DNA from: a virus
Length of the DNA stretch: 44,742 bases
Virus record (IMG/VR): IMGVR_UViG_3300044712_002304
Coordinates: 1 to 44,742 of that record
Direction: 5' to 3' (one strand)
The notes under the pieces were generated by a model. The model saw only the letters and a program-made list of their open reading frames with translations. It was not told where the DNA came from and ran no database searches. The position numbers were made by a program, and so were the translations under genes. Shown here piece by piece: positions 1 to 6,824 of the stretch (the first letter of the stretch is position 1; each line of letters starts with the position of its first letter).

Positions 1-180
1 ATACTATGTTATAAATAACCTCTAAACGGGGTAATCTGTTTTGTTCAATTACTTTTTTTGTTGTTTGTTTTTTAGGCACACTCTCCAATACACTCAATTT
101 TTCCCTAAGTCTATCATTATCATCCTCTAATAGTTTAACCTGTTTCGATAAGCTTTCTATTAACAGGTTCGACATTGCTT
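1..180. repeat. Terminal overlap, left copy
   Basis: These 180 bases recur at the other end of the window (44564-44742). The only difference is the T-run at 53-59: seven T here, six in the right copy. A direct terminal repeat of this size in a phage-sized contig most simply means that a circular map was linearised with an overlap. It could also be true terminal redundancy of packaged DNA. The overlap lies inside the leftward repressor gene, so it is not a separate element. Confidence 0.95.
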
Positions 181-460
181 CATTTCTATTATAACTCGCC
201 TCTGGTTCGTTAAGCTTTGTTATCTGTTCTTGTTTTTCTTCATAATTATCCAGTTTCATTTTCCCGGTACCACAGATGAGCCAATTAAGATTTATTGATA
301 ATTTTTTATGGAGATTCTCTAAAAGCGCAATGCCAATTTTCTTTTTATCATTTTCTACATCTGCAATGCTTTGTCCATTGGTATCAACCATTGAGGCGAA
401 ATCTGCCTGAGTACAATCGTACGTTTTTCTTATTTTTAATAATCTCTGACTTATAGACAT
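1..460 (-). CDS. Phage repressor (HTH), gene runs across the contig ends
   Basis: Leftward gene starting at the ATG at 460-458. Read on the minus strand it begins MSISQRLLKIRKTYDCTQAD and continues with a helix-turn-helix of the Xre/CI type around residues 17-37 (TQADFASMVD...SIADVENDKK). A charged, probably coiled, C-terminal half follows, with no LexA/S24 peptidase domain. The frame stays open to base 1. With the six-T copy of the overlap the protein ends ...KKQTTKK at about 135 residues. With the seven-T copy it reads on to a stop at 44508 (about 170 residues). It lies back to back with the Cro-like gene at 577, across an operator region, as expected of a lysogeny repressor. Confidence 0.8.
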   Translation of the reverse strand, partial: MSISQRLLKIRKTYDCTQADFASMVDTNGQSIADVENDKKKIGIALLENLHKKLSINLNWLICGTGKMKLDNYEEKQEQITKLNEPEASYNRNEAMSNLLIESLSKQVKLLEDDNDRLREKLSVLESVPKKQTTKKVIEQNRLPRLEVIYNIV

Positions 461-480
461 TTATATAATAAATTAAAATA

Positions 481-525
481 TTTTCTAAAATATTTAGAAA
501 ATCTCTTGACAATTTAGAAAATCTC
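481..525. promoter_or_regulatory. Repressor operator: inverted repeat plus a third half-site
   Basis: Bases 481-489 (TTTTCTAAA) and 493-501 (TTTAGAAAA) form a perfect 9-bp inverted repeat around a 3-bp centre. The 13-mer TTTAGAAAATCTC at 493-505 recurs exactly at 513-525, 20 bp away or about two helical turns. The third half-site lies between the -33 and -7 elements of the rightward promoter, so protein bound here would block it. This fits operators for the adjacent repressor and Cro-like proteins. Confidence 0.75.
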
Positions 526-535
526 ATTACATTTG
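506..535 (+). promoter_or_regulatory. Early rightward promoter (Bacteroidota type)
   Basis: TTG at 506-508, a 19-base spacer, and TACATTTG at 528-535 match the Bacteroidota housekeeping promoter pattern (-33 TTTG or TTG, -7 TAnnTTTG). It points at the Cro-like gene and the early operon. An operator half-site (513-525) fills its spacer, implying direct repression. Confidence 0.75.
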
Positions 536-576
536 TTCAATCAATTTATGAATTAACATCTAAAAAAACAAATAAT

Positions 577-798
577 ATGCCAACCATTTCAGAACTCTAT
601 AAATCAACGCCTAAGGGTAAGAAACGCGAAATTATTTCTTCCATTGCAATAGAGTGCGGTATATCCGAAGCTACTGTATTTCAAAAGATTTACGGTAACG
701 TTAAATTTTCTAAACTCGAAAAAGAGCGCGTTAGCGAAATTTTACATATTACGGTGGATGAACTTTTTCCAACCGAATTGAACTGTGTTAAACTTTAA
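577..798 (+). CDS. Cro-like small HTH regulator
   Basis: A 73-residue protein, first gene of the rightward early operon and divergent from the repressor. Residues 21-50 (SSIAIECGISEATVFQKIYG) read as a helix-turn-helix: CGISEATV is the turn and recognition helix. The small size, position immediately downstream of the operator-overlapped promoter and divergence from the repressor suggest a Cro-type or early regulatory role. The leader is A-rich (AAAAAAACAAATAAT before ATG) with no Shine-Dalgarno sequence, as usual in Bacteroidota. Confidence 0.7.
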   Translation: MPTISELYKSTPKGKKREIISSIAIECGISEATVFQKIYGNVKFSKLEKERVSEILHITVDELFPTELNCVKL

Positions 799-809
799 TA
801 CTTAACGCC

Positions 810-1103
810 ATGCGTATGGAATTCTTCAAACCAGCCCCCGGTATTTTTACCGAAACTACTTTTTTTCGCGAACTCGGTTCCGATAAGTATATTCCTGTTA
901 GTAGTCTAGACGAAAACAAACAACGAATTATTTACATGTTATTCATCGATAACAAAACCATAGCGCCATACATCAAATATCTAAAACAGCGCGGTATCGA
1001 TAACATGCTCGAAGTAATATCGATGTGCATTGTAAGATATTTCCCAAAACTTAACAAAACATGGGATATCGACGGTAATAATCTGAACATCGAAACAAAT
1101 TAA
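810..1103 (+). CDS. Hypothetical early protein
   Basis: A 97-residue protein 11 bases after the Cro-like gene, probably in the same operon. I do not recognise a family. It is soluble, with no signal peptide or membrane segment; the centre (residues 37-75) is mostly predicted helix with aromatic residues and a single Cys. An ATG two codons downstream (MEFFKPAPG) is an alternative start. Early position suggests a host-takeover or regulatory role, but nothing in the sequence shows which. Confidence 0.6.
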   Translation: MRMEFFKPAPGIFTETTFFRELGSDKYIPVSSLDENKQRIIYMLFIDNKTIAPYIKYLKQRGIDNMLEVISMCIVRYFPKLNKTWDIDGNNLNIETN

Positions 1104-1108
1104 TAAAC

Positions 1109-1125
1109 CCGCGTCCCCCAACGCT
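1109..1125. repeat. 17-bp repeat, copy 1
   Basis: This 17-mer (CCGCGTCCCCCAACGCT) is also present exactly at 43869-43885, just upstream of the integrase start. Here it lies in the leader of the 1139 gene. On the circle the two copies bracket about 1.8 kb holding attP, the small leftward gene, the repressor and the first early genes. Confidence 0.8.
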
Positions 1126-1138
1126 AAAAACTATAATT

Positions 1139-1381
1139 ATGAAAACTAACTCCGAACAATACTACAATCGCAATAGAAACCTTAATTATAAGCTGACTTT
1201 ATGTTGCTATATACTTGCAATATTTATAATTGCCTTTTTAGCAATACGGTCATACGTTAAAAAATACCCCGAAAAAGTTTTTAAAACCCGTTTCGCACAG
1301 GAGAGGCATTCTGATGTGAACAATTTGCGCATTCAAAACTCCTCACGATGCGAATCGCGGGAGTTCTTTTCCATCGGCTGA
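1139..1381 (+). CDS. Small membrane protein, hypothetical
   Basis: An 80-residue protein with one clear membrane segment at about residues 18-36 (LTLCCYILAIFIIAFLAIRS) and a basic C-terminal tail. The last part of the reading frame overlaps a terminator-like hairpin (1337-1370), so the C-terminus may not be under strong protein-level selection and the functional part may be the N-terminal anchor. Function unknown; small early membrane proteins of phages often act in superinfection exclusion, but that is only a possibility here. Confidence 0.5.
   Translation: MKTNSEQYYNRNRNLNYKLTLCCYILAIFIIAFLAIRSYVKKYPEKVFKTRFAQERHSDVNNLRIQNSSRCESREFFSIG
1337..1370 (+). terminator. Candidate terminator inside the end of a gene
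   Basis: AACTCC (1337-1342) pairs with GGAGTT (1360-1365), an inner CGAT/ATCG pair extends the stem, and CTTTT follows. It falls within the last codons of the small membrane-protein gene. The U-tract is short, so attenuation rather than full termination is possible. Confidence 0.45.
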
Positions 1382-1444
1382 TATTTCACCCATCATAGTG
1401 ACAGCATATTGAGCATTTGTTATATAATGTTTAAATCCTGAACT

Positions 1445-1468
1445 CCACTCTCCTTAACCGGAGAGTGG
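1445..1468. terminator. Strong stem-loop between early genes
   Basis: CCACTCTCC (1445-1453) and GGAGAGTGG (1460-1468) form a perfect 9-bp stem with a 6-base loop, 15 bases before the next start. Only TTTAAAT follows, so the U-tract is weak; it may be an mRNA-processing or attenuation structure rather than a terminator. Confidence 0.45.
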
Positions 1469-1483
1469 TTTAAATCTCACAAC

Positions 1484-1903
1484 ATGCGCACAATGGAAAC
1501 TACAGATAAAACAGCAATTTCAACCGATAGCGAACGTATTAGCTATCTACAAAAAGAAATTTTAACACTTAACCAATACATATCCGAAATACCCGAAGAT
1601 GTTAAGGCAGTGTGTAAACGCAATGAACTAACAGATGAATTAACCGCATTGCAAAACAAAAATCTGTTCGAAAACGAACTGAAGAAATTAGGTAGAAATA
1701 GGATTGAAGAAATAATAACTCCGGCGCCAGATCCTGCGGTTATCTTGATTCTGGAACCTACCGATATGGCTATATTAAAAGCATGTTTTAATTATGCCAT
1801 TGGCGTGGCAGATTGTATCGATTGCGAAGAAAGTAGCTTAAAATTTAAGATGCTAAAAACCAAGATAGCCACCCAGGCTTTTGCTCAAAATAAAATACTC
1901 TGA
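1484..1903 (+). CDS. Hypothetical protein
   Basis: 139 residues, or 136 if translation starts at the second ATG (1493, METTDKTAIS). The N-terminal half (residues 17-72) looks like a helical coiled coil; the C-terminal half contains a short Pro-rich link (ITPAPDPAV) and a helical segment with two nearby Cys (DCIDCEE). No family recognised. The gene is followed two bases later by the next start, so the two are probably co-translated. Confidence 0.6.
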   Translation: MRTMETTDKTAISTDSERISYLQKEILTLNQYISEIPEDVKAVCKRNELTDELTALQNKNLFENELKKLGRNRIEEIITPAPDPAVILILEPTDMAILKACFNYAIGVADCIDCEESSLKFKMLKTKIATQAFAQNKIL

Positions 1904-1905
1904 TT

Positions 1906-2430
1906 ATGGAAAAGTATAAATTTTATAAAAGCATAAATACCGAAAAGGGTTACGAAAAATATATTCGCACAACCAGCGAACGATGTACTGTTATACTTTT
2001 GGGCGGAACGGCACCCATAATTGAGCGCTTCGAAAAACCATACCCTGTGTTTGACGACGAAGCTTTAGAAGATTGCTCTGGTTCTGAATTTTACGAAAAG
2101 GCCGATAACGTAAGGCAACGTAAATTAAATTTTACATCGAAAAGTAAAAAAGCCAATGCGTATAAATCCTTACTTGTTTTTGCAATATTCATTTGTTTTA
2201 TAGGCTTATTGCCATCCTGTACAGTTAAAAAATTTACCCAAAAACCATATATTCTATATAATATATACCCTTCAGCTAACTGCGTTGTACATCAATTCAT
2301 TTCATTTTCTTATACCGAGGGGCGCGACGAATATCTGGATACAGCCATTTGCGCACCCGGCGACACGCTTTTAATAAAAGATTACAGATTACCATTCAGG
2401 GGTAAAAGAACCTGCTTTATTAAACCTTAA
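1906..2430 (+). CDS. Membrane-associated hypothetical protein with internal lipobox-like sequence
   Basis: 174 residues. The first ~85 residues are hydrophilic, then a hydrophobic segment at about 88-103 (SLLVFAIFICFIGLLPSC) ends in LPSC, which resembles a lipobox, and a ~70-residue C-terminal domain follows. A lipobox so far from the N-terminus is not a normal lipoprotein arrangement; a single-pass membrane protein with the C-terminal domain outside is the simpler reading. No start codon close before the hydrophobic segment was found. Function unknown. Confidence 0.6.
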   Translation: MEKYKFYKSINTEKGYEKYIRTTSERCTVILLGGTAPIIERFEKPYPVFDDEALEDCSGSEFYEKADNVRQRKLNFTSKSKKANAYKSLLVFAIFICFIGLLPSCTVKKFTQKPYILYNIYPSANCVVHQFISFSYTEGRDEYLDTAICAPGDTLLIKDYRLPFRGKRTCFIKP

Positions 2431-2443
2431 AATATTAATACCA

Positions 2444-3412
2444 ATGAGTACAAAAATAGAATGGTGCGACGAAACCATTAACCCCATTGTTGGATGCACA
2501 AAAATAAGCCCGGCATGCGATCATTGTTATGCCGAACGTATGGCAAACAGGTTGGCAGGTATACGACATTCCGCTTACAAATATGCTCCGGTAGTTACCA
2601 ACGGAAAATGGAACGGTAAAACAGTATTTGACCGTGCCGAACTTCAAAAACCAAAACTATGGAAGAAACCCAGGAGAATATTTATTTCCAGCATGGGCGA
2701 TTTATTTCACTCGGACGTTAGCGATTCCGATCTGGTAGAAATTCTCTTCATGGTTAAAGAAAACCCGCAGCATACTTTTATTATGCTAACAAAACGTCCC
2801 CACCGGATGAATGAATTTTTTAATAATTGTGTAATTAATCCGTTTTTGGAGCCATTACCAAACTTATGGTTAGGCGTTACAGTCGAAAATCAGAAACAAG
2901 CAGATATACGGATCCCATTTTTATTAGATATTCCTGCAGCCATTCGATTTATTTCAATCGAACCCATGTTAAGCAATATCGATTTAAGACCATTCCTATA
3001 TGAAGGTCCTCTTTTAAAAATTTTGGTTATTGCCGAAAAAATGAATATTTCTCCATACGATGCTGCCAATGAACTTTATAAATCACAACCTGAACAATTT
3101 ACCCTAACCAACAAATTGAATTGGGTTATTGTTGGTGGTGAGAATGGACCAGGTTCCAGGGGAATGCATTCCAGTTGGGTTAATAATATTCTTATACAAT
3201 GTATAGCTGCCTGCACTCCCTTGTTTTTTAAGGGTTGGGGCGGTAACTCTAAAACAAGTATTAAAACTATTGATGGTAAATATTACAATCAATACCCAAT
3301 TCAAGATTGCAAGAATTATCAATCAGGCGAACCGGAAAAAAATAGGGGATTTATGCATTGTGATGGCGATGGGCATCCCATGTGTTACGAATGTAAATTT
3401 TTCAAACAATAA
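2444..3412 (+). CDS. Phage Gp37/Gp68 family protein (DUF5131-like)
   Basis: 322 residues. The N-terminus TKIEWCDETINPIVGCTKIS followed by PACDHCYAERMA is the hallmark of the phage Gp37/Gp68 (DUF5131) family. Its spaced Cys (C19, C25, C28 region) resemble an Fe-S cluster site of radical-SAM-like TIM barrels. MLTKRP and WLGVTVENQ, then IEPML and WVIVGGENGPGSRG, are further conserved blocks of the family. The C-terminus carries a second Cys cluster (HCDGDGHPMCYECKFF). The reaction is not established to my knowledge; nucleic-acid or nucleotide modification has been suggested for such phage proteins. It sits upstream of the replication genes. Confidence 0.8.
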   Translation: MSTKIEWCDETINPIVGCTKISPACDHCYAERMANRLAGIRHSAYKYAPVVTNGKWNGKTVFDRAELQKPKLWKKPRRIFISSMGDLFHSDVSDSDLVEILFMVKENPQHTFIMLTKRPHRMNEFFNNCVINPFLEPLPNLWLGVTVENQKQADIRIPFLLDIPAAIRFISIEPMLSNIDLRPFLYEGPLLKILVIAEKMNISPYDAANELYKSQPEQFTLTNKLNWVIVGGENGPGSRGMHSSWVNNILIQCIAACTPLFFKGWGGNSKTSIKTIDGKYYNQYPIQDCKNYQSGEPEKNRGFMHCDGDGHPMCYECKFFKQ

Positions 3413-3416
3413 GTTT

Positions 3417-3848
3417 ATGAATGAGCTCGAACAACTATTAAAACGCCTTATCGAATTTGGTTTATTAACTGATTCCGAAGAAAAAACGGTTCATAAATCA
3501 CTCTTAACAATCGAAATTCAATTAACTCCCAAAACCAGGTATATCGAATTTATTGAAGAGTTTAATCTGATTACAGGCAAAAAATATAAACCTGAAATTG
3601 AATCGCGCGAAATGTTTTACGAAAACGATTCATTATACAGTAATTCCGATCGATTAACTGCCCTTAAAAATGCAATAACCGATCCATGGATTAAAGAAAA
3701 TTCGACTGTATTAACACCTAAATGGGCATTGAAATCAGAAACAATTGGTAAATACATAAACTATGCAGCACCTAAACCAACAACAGATAAATCAGGCATT
3801 GGAAGTAAGGAATTGTCAGCAACCGACTATACCAAAGTTACCATATGA
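3417..3848 (+). CDS. Hypothetical protein upstream of the helicase loader
   Basis: 143 residues starting at ATG 3417, four bases after the previous stop. A longer in-frame extension exists but lies wholly inside the Gp37/Gp68-like gene. The N-terminus is helical (ELEQLLKRLIEFGLLTDSEE); the rest is mixed with no motif I recognise. The end overlaps the following ATPase frame by 86 bases. Its place just before the DnaC-like ATPase hints at a replication role. Confidence 0.6.
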   Translation: MNELEQLLKRLIEFGLLTDSEEKTVHKSLLTIEIQLTPKTRYIEFIEEFNLITGKKYKPEIESREMFYENDSLYSNSDRLTALKNAITDPWIKENSTVLTPKWALKSETIGKYINYAAPKPTTDKSGIGSKELSATDYTKVTI

Positions 3849-4515
3849 TACGGCATCCAGAACAGTAGCCGAAATTGCCAAAGATTTTTTACGTAAACAG
3901 GATCCAAATATCGTTTTTCGTCTCGATCCTGAAACTTCAAGATTATATCGATTACTTACGCTTTATTTTACCAGTAATCCCGAATTTGAATCTCATTTTT
4001 TACAAGTGGAAGGTGGTAAAATTCCGTATTCACTGCGTAAAGGCAATCTATTGATAGGCCCCACTGGCAGATCAAAAACATTTTGTTACGAAAAAGTATT
4101 CCGATTGTTTACTAACCGTTTTGCTCCTAAGTTAAAATACCGGGTTATTAGTTCTCATGCTATACAAACAGCCTTCGAAAGTGAAGGAATGAAAGCGCTT
4201 AGTATGTTCAGAAAAAACGCAAACAGCGATACCGATAATATCTATATCGACGAAATAGGTATAGAAGAACTCAATGTTCAGCATTTTGGTAATAAACAAA
4301 GTCCTGTAAATACATTTCTACACGAACGGCACAGATTATTTACATCCGGAGGATTTCTCACCCATGCCTCTTCTAATTTAAAATTAGCCTCTAATGACAA
4401 GGAGCTTAATTTTAAAGCAGCATACGGAGAGCGAACCTATTCAAGGCTTTTCGAAATGTTCAATATTATTACTATCGCTGGTCCCGATTTACGAATAAAT
4501 ATAATACCCGACTAA
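3763..4515 (+). CDS. DnaC-like AAA+ ATPase
   Basis: 250 residues. A P-loop at residues 99-106 reads GPTGRSKT, with Ser where the usual GxGK[ST] has Gly. A clear Walker B follows (IYIDEIG, 160-166), and HASSNLK around 204-210 is in the sensor-1 position. This is the layout of phage DnaC/IstB-type ATPases that load or assist the replicative helicase. The ATG at 3763 overlaps the preceding gene by 86 bases; no other in-frame Met lies before the P-loop, so the long overlap is accepted. The stop overlaps the helicase start by one base (TAATG), indicating translational coupling. Confidence 0.7.
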   Translation: MQHLNQQQINQALEVRNCQQPTIPKLPYDTASRTVAEIAKDFLRKQDPNIVFRLDPETSRLYRLLTLYFTSNPEFESHFLQVEGGKIPYSLRKGNLLIGPTGRSKTFCYEKVFRLFTNRFAPKLKYRVISSHAIQTAFESEGMKALSMFRKNANSDTDNIYIDEIGIEELNVQHFGNKQSPVNTFLHERHRLFTSGGFLTHASSNLKLASNDKELNFKAAYGERTYSRLFEMFNIITIAGPDLRINIIPD

Positions 4516-5912
4516 TGAGCCATTACAACTATACTGCTTTTTTTCAACGATATACCGTTGCCATTGAATTAAATATCAAAACGGATAAACGATCGTTTGT
4601 TATTCAACGGGCTTGTAAATTGCTTAATAAATTCGATAAATATTTACAATACCAGGCAATATCCAATTGGTGCGAAAAATTTAAGCTCTCCGAAAAAATA
4701 TTAAGAGCATACCTTACTGGCATTGAAATTAAGAACTTAAGCAATACCGAGAAATTACGCGAATTCTTAAGCACTTTTGTAATTACCGAAAATGAAATAA
4801 CCGGGCACATAGGCATATCAAGAGGAGAAACAAAATATACCTACGACGAACTTACAATACTTTGCGAAGAAGAAGATTTGCATGTATACAACTTAAAAAA
4901 GTTACTGGATTCGAGCAATAAAAATATAACTGTTGTTAATATTTTCAATCCATTAAACGGATTATTTAAAAACCTTGCCGATAGTTATCGTGGAGAGCCT
5001 TTAATACATCAACTGGCCGATTGTGTAAAAGCGTACGATTTTAGCGATAATGAACCTGGTTTTTACCAAAACAGATTACAATACTATTTTCATAAGTGGT
5101 TATGCAAAGCCGCAGGCCAGGCAATGCATATTTCTTCAAACGATGTAATGTTATTATGGGTTGAACCACTTGGCGGATCTGGTAAAAGTTACCTTAACCG
5201 CTGGTTATTTTCGTTACCAGAAATAAGTAATTACTATATCCGTATATCAGAAAACGAATCGTTTATGGATATGAAAGGCATTTCCAAGGCAAAATTTGCA
5301 ATTGATTGGGACGAATTGCCGCTATCACGTAAACGTTATATTTCATTCAAATCTCATATTGCTGCGGAGGGTGGTCAACAATATAACAAGAAAAATAAGT
5401 TATACGAACCCTATACTCGCCAGGTTAATTTTTTAGGATCTACAAATAAGGCTAACCGGGAAAAACAAAACGGTTATTTACTCGACGACGATTCGGCAAT
5501 GATGCGCCGTATAGCTCCAATAGAAATACAGGGGCGTATTGATTATAGTAAATATACCAAGGATATTGACCTTTCTCAATTATGGGGTCAAGCAGCTTCC
5601 GAAATTATATCCGCCCAGGAAACAAATAATACAAACCTGCTTACATGGGAATGCGATTATGCCGATTTACGCCAACAAAACAGCCGCTACATTAACTTAA
5701 ACATAAAGGACAACCGCGAGGCCATAAAAAATTATTTCTTTCCGTCTAACCCGGCAGAAGGCCGTTTACTTACCGCCTCGCAAATGATTGCCGAAATAAA
5801 AAAGCGGGGAATCAAAATTTCGATGAATGAATGGGAATTGGGGAATTTTTTTGCACAGCATAATTATACACCAGGACGCAATCACAATTCTCGTGGTTGG
5901 TGGGTCAAATAG
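4515..5912 (+). CDS. Replicative helicase, SF3/DUF5906-like
   Basis: 465 residues. The first ~160 residues show no primase motif I can identify. The ATPase core has Walker A GGSGKS (residues 220-225, in LLWVEPLGGSGKSYLNRW), Walker B around KFAIDWDELP, and a sensor-1 block VNFLGSTNKANRE, the order seen in phage and plasmid superfamily-3-type helicases. The C-terminal ~80 residues (NYFFPSNPAEGRLLTASQMI) resemble a winged-helix tail. It is coupled to the DnaC-like ATPase and is followed immediately by the iteron array, so it is the likely origin-melting helicase. Confidence 0.75.
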   Translation: MSHYNYTAFFQRYTVAIELNIKTDKRSFVIQRACKLLNKFDKYLQYQAISNWCEKFKLSEKILRAYLTGIEIKNLSNTEKLREFLSTFVITENEITGHIGISRGETKYTYDELTILCEEEDLHVYNLKKLLDSSNKNITVVNIFNPLNGLFKNLADSYRGEPLIHQLADCVKAYDFSDNEPGFYQNRLQYYFHKWLCKAAGQAMHISSNDVMLLWVEPLGGSGKSYLNRWLFSLPEISNYYIRISENESFMDMKGISKAKFAIDWDELPLSRKRYISFKSHIAAEGGQQYNKKNKLYEPYTRQVNFLGSTNKANREKQNGYLLDDDSAMMRRIAPIEIQGRIDYSKYTKDIDLSQLWGQAASEIISAQETNNTNLLTWECDYADLRQQNSRYINLNIKDNREAIKNYFFPSNPAEGRLLTASQMIAEIKKRGIKISMNEWELGNFFAQHNYTPGRNHNSRGWWVK

Positions 5913-6210
5913 CTTCTTATTACTATTCTTTTTTTTAATTATATAATATAAAAAGGAAAAAAAACGATAAAAAGGAAAAAGATGAAAAAGAAAAATACAC
6001 TGTCGAAATGTACAAAATGTACAGGGATATTATCACTCAATAAGTTAAGCGTGTACATTATGCTTTTAAAATGTACGCAAATGTACGCAAGCCGCGTACA
6101 TTATGAAAGTAAATGTACGCACCTAATGAGTTGATATACAGAGCCTACGTACATTTTGTACATTTTGTACATTATTTTAAATATGCTATATAAACTAAAA
6201 ATTATCCATC
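5913..6210. other. Probable replication origin: GTAC iterons next to an A-rich tract
   Basis: About 300 bases without a gene between the helicase and the DnaA-domain protein. Bases 5935-5995 are very A/T-rich with repeated AAAAAGGAAAAA runs. From 6010 to 6170 there are ten GTAC cores, starting at 6010, 6019, 6053, 6073, 6083, 6096, 6115, 6149, 6158 and 6167. Most are within ATGTACG or its complement CGTACAT. The left outer pair (6006-6023) and right outer pair (6157-6173) are inverted copies of each other. An iteron array beside an easily melted tract, flanked by a helicase and an initiator-like gene, fits an origin; transcriptional autoregulation is an alternative or additional role. Confidence 0.7.
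6010..6170. repeat. Array of ten TGTAC-centred iterons
   Basis: Core GTAC with flanks AAT on one side and G/A on the other, in both orientations. Spacings between successive cores are 9, 34, 20, 10, 13, 19, 34, 9 and 9 bases, nearly mirror-symmetric about the centre, so the array as a whole looks like a large imperfect palindrome. Confidence 0.85.
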
Positions 6211-6762
6211 ATGAATGCAAAAATTACATTAAGCAGAATTAATACAACCAGAGAAAACTGGATGTCGTTAATAAATTATTTGATAGAATTTCAAACTCGC
6301 AGGCCAAATGGAATGAGCATATCTGTTTATTCAAAACTCATTATTCAAAATGTTCTTATTAAAATAAATTACGAAAATACAGCTAACCACATTAGTTTTT
6401 TACAGCAGTTTATACAAACATTTAAACAGTTGTATAAGCCAAGCGTGTTAATGCGTATAAAACGATTTCGTAAAAGTCCGGTTTACACACCCGAATATTT
6501 CAAAGAGTTTATCTCTCAACGTCGGAATATTTCAATTGAACTAATGGATTCAAATACGCGAAAGCGAGAAGTTGTTCTGGAACGACAATTAGCCATGTAT
6601 TTCTCTAAGAAAAAAACAAGAAATAGCCTTACTGAAATTGGCAGTATTATAGGTAATAAGGATCATGCCACGGTATTACATGCATGTAAAACAATAAGCA
6701 ATCTCATGGATACAAATAAAAAATTTAGAAAAGAGGTCGAAAATTTAGAGGCTTTGATTTAA
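6211..6762 (+). CDS. Replication initiator-like protein with DnaA domain IV
   Basis: 183 residues. Residues 124-162 (ERQLAMYFSKKKTRNSLTEI followed by GSIIGNKDHATVLHACKTIS) match the DNA-binding domain IV of DnaA, whose signature is [ILMF]G..[FI]G.RDH.TV.HA...I. The AAA+ part of DnaA is absent; the N-terminal ~110 residues are an unrelated basic helical region. The gene directly follows the iteron array, so the natural model is an initiator that binds those iterons. A host-DnaA decoy or a transcriptional regulator are alternatives. Confidence 0.75.
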   Translation: MNAKITLSRINTTRENWMSLINYLIEFQTRRPNGMSISVYSKLIIQNVLIKINYENTANHISFLQQFIQTFKQLYKPSVLMRIKRFRKSPVYTPEYFKEFISQRRNISIELMDSNTRKREVVLERQLAMYFSKKKTRNSLTEIGSIIGNKDHATVLHACKTISNLMDTNKKFRKEVENLEALI

Positions 6763-6776
6763 AACGAAAAATGTAT

Positions 6777-6792
6777 GGTGCGTTGTTGCACC
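6777..6792. terminator. Short hairpin before the DGR
   Basis: GGTGC (6777-6781) and GCACC (6788-6792) form a 5-bp GC-rich stem with a GTTGTT loop, just after the initiator gene stop and about 30 bases before the first DGR target gene. There is no U-tract, so it may be an mRNA leader structure rather than a terminator. Confidence 0.35.
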
Positions 6793-6824
6793 GAACTAAA
6801 TTTCAAACTTAATACTTAAAAATT

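Noticed and set aside
2435-2647. Minus-strand frames opposite the long plus-strand genes
   Set aside because: They are antisense shadows in most late and early genes, with biased composition and no supporting leader or family.
3270-3416. N-terminal extension of the 3417 gene
   Set aside because: It lies wholly in the coding sequence of the Gp37/Gp68-like protein; the ATG at 3417 follows that stop directly.
5981-6130. 50-codon frame in the iteron region (MKKKNTLSKCTKC...)
   Set aside because: The Cys-Thr repeats come from translating the TGTACA iterons; no leader or family support.
6010-6170. CRISPR array
   Set aside because: Repeats are only 7-9 bases and in both orientations, with irregular short spacing and no cas genes.
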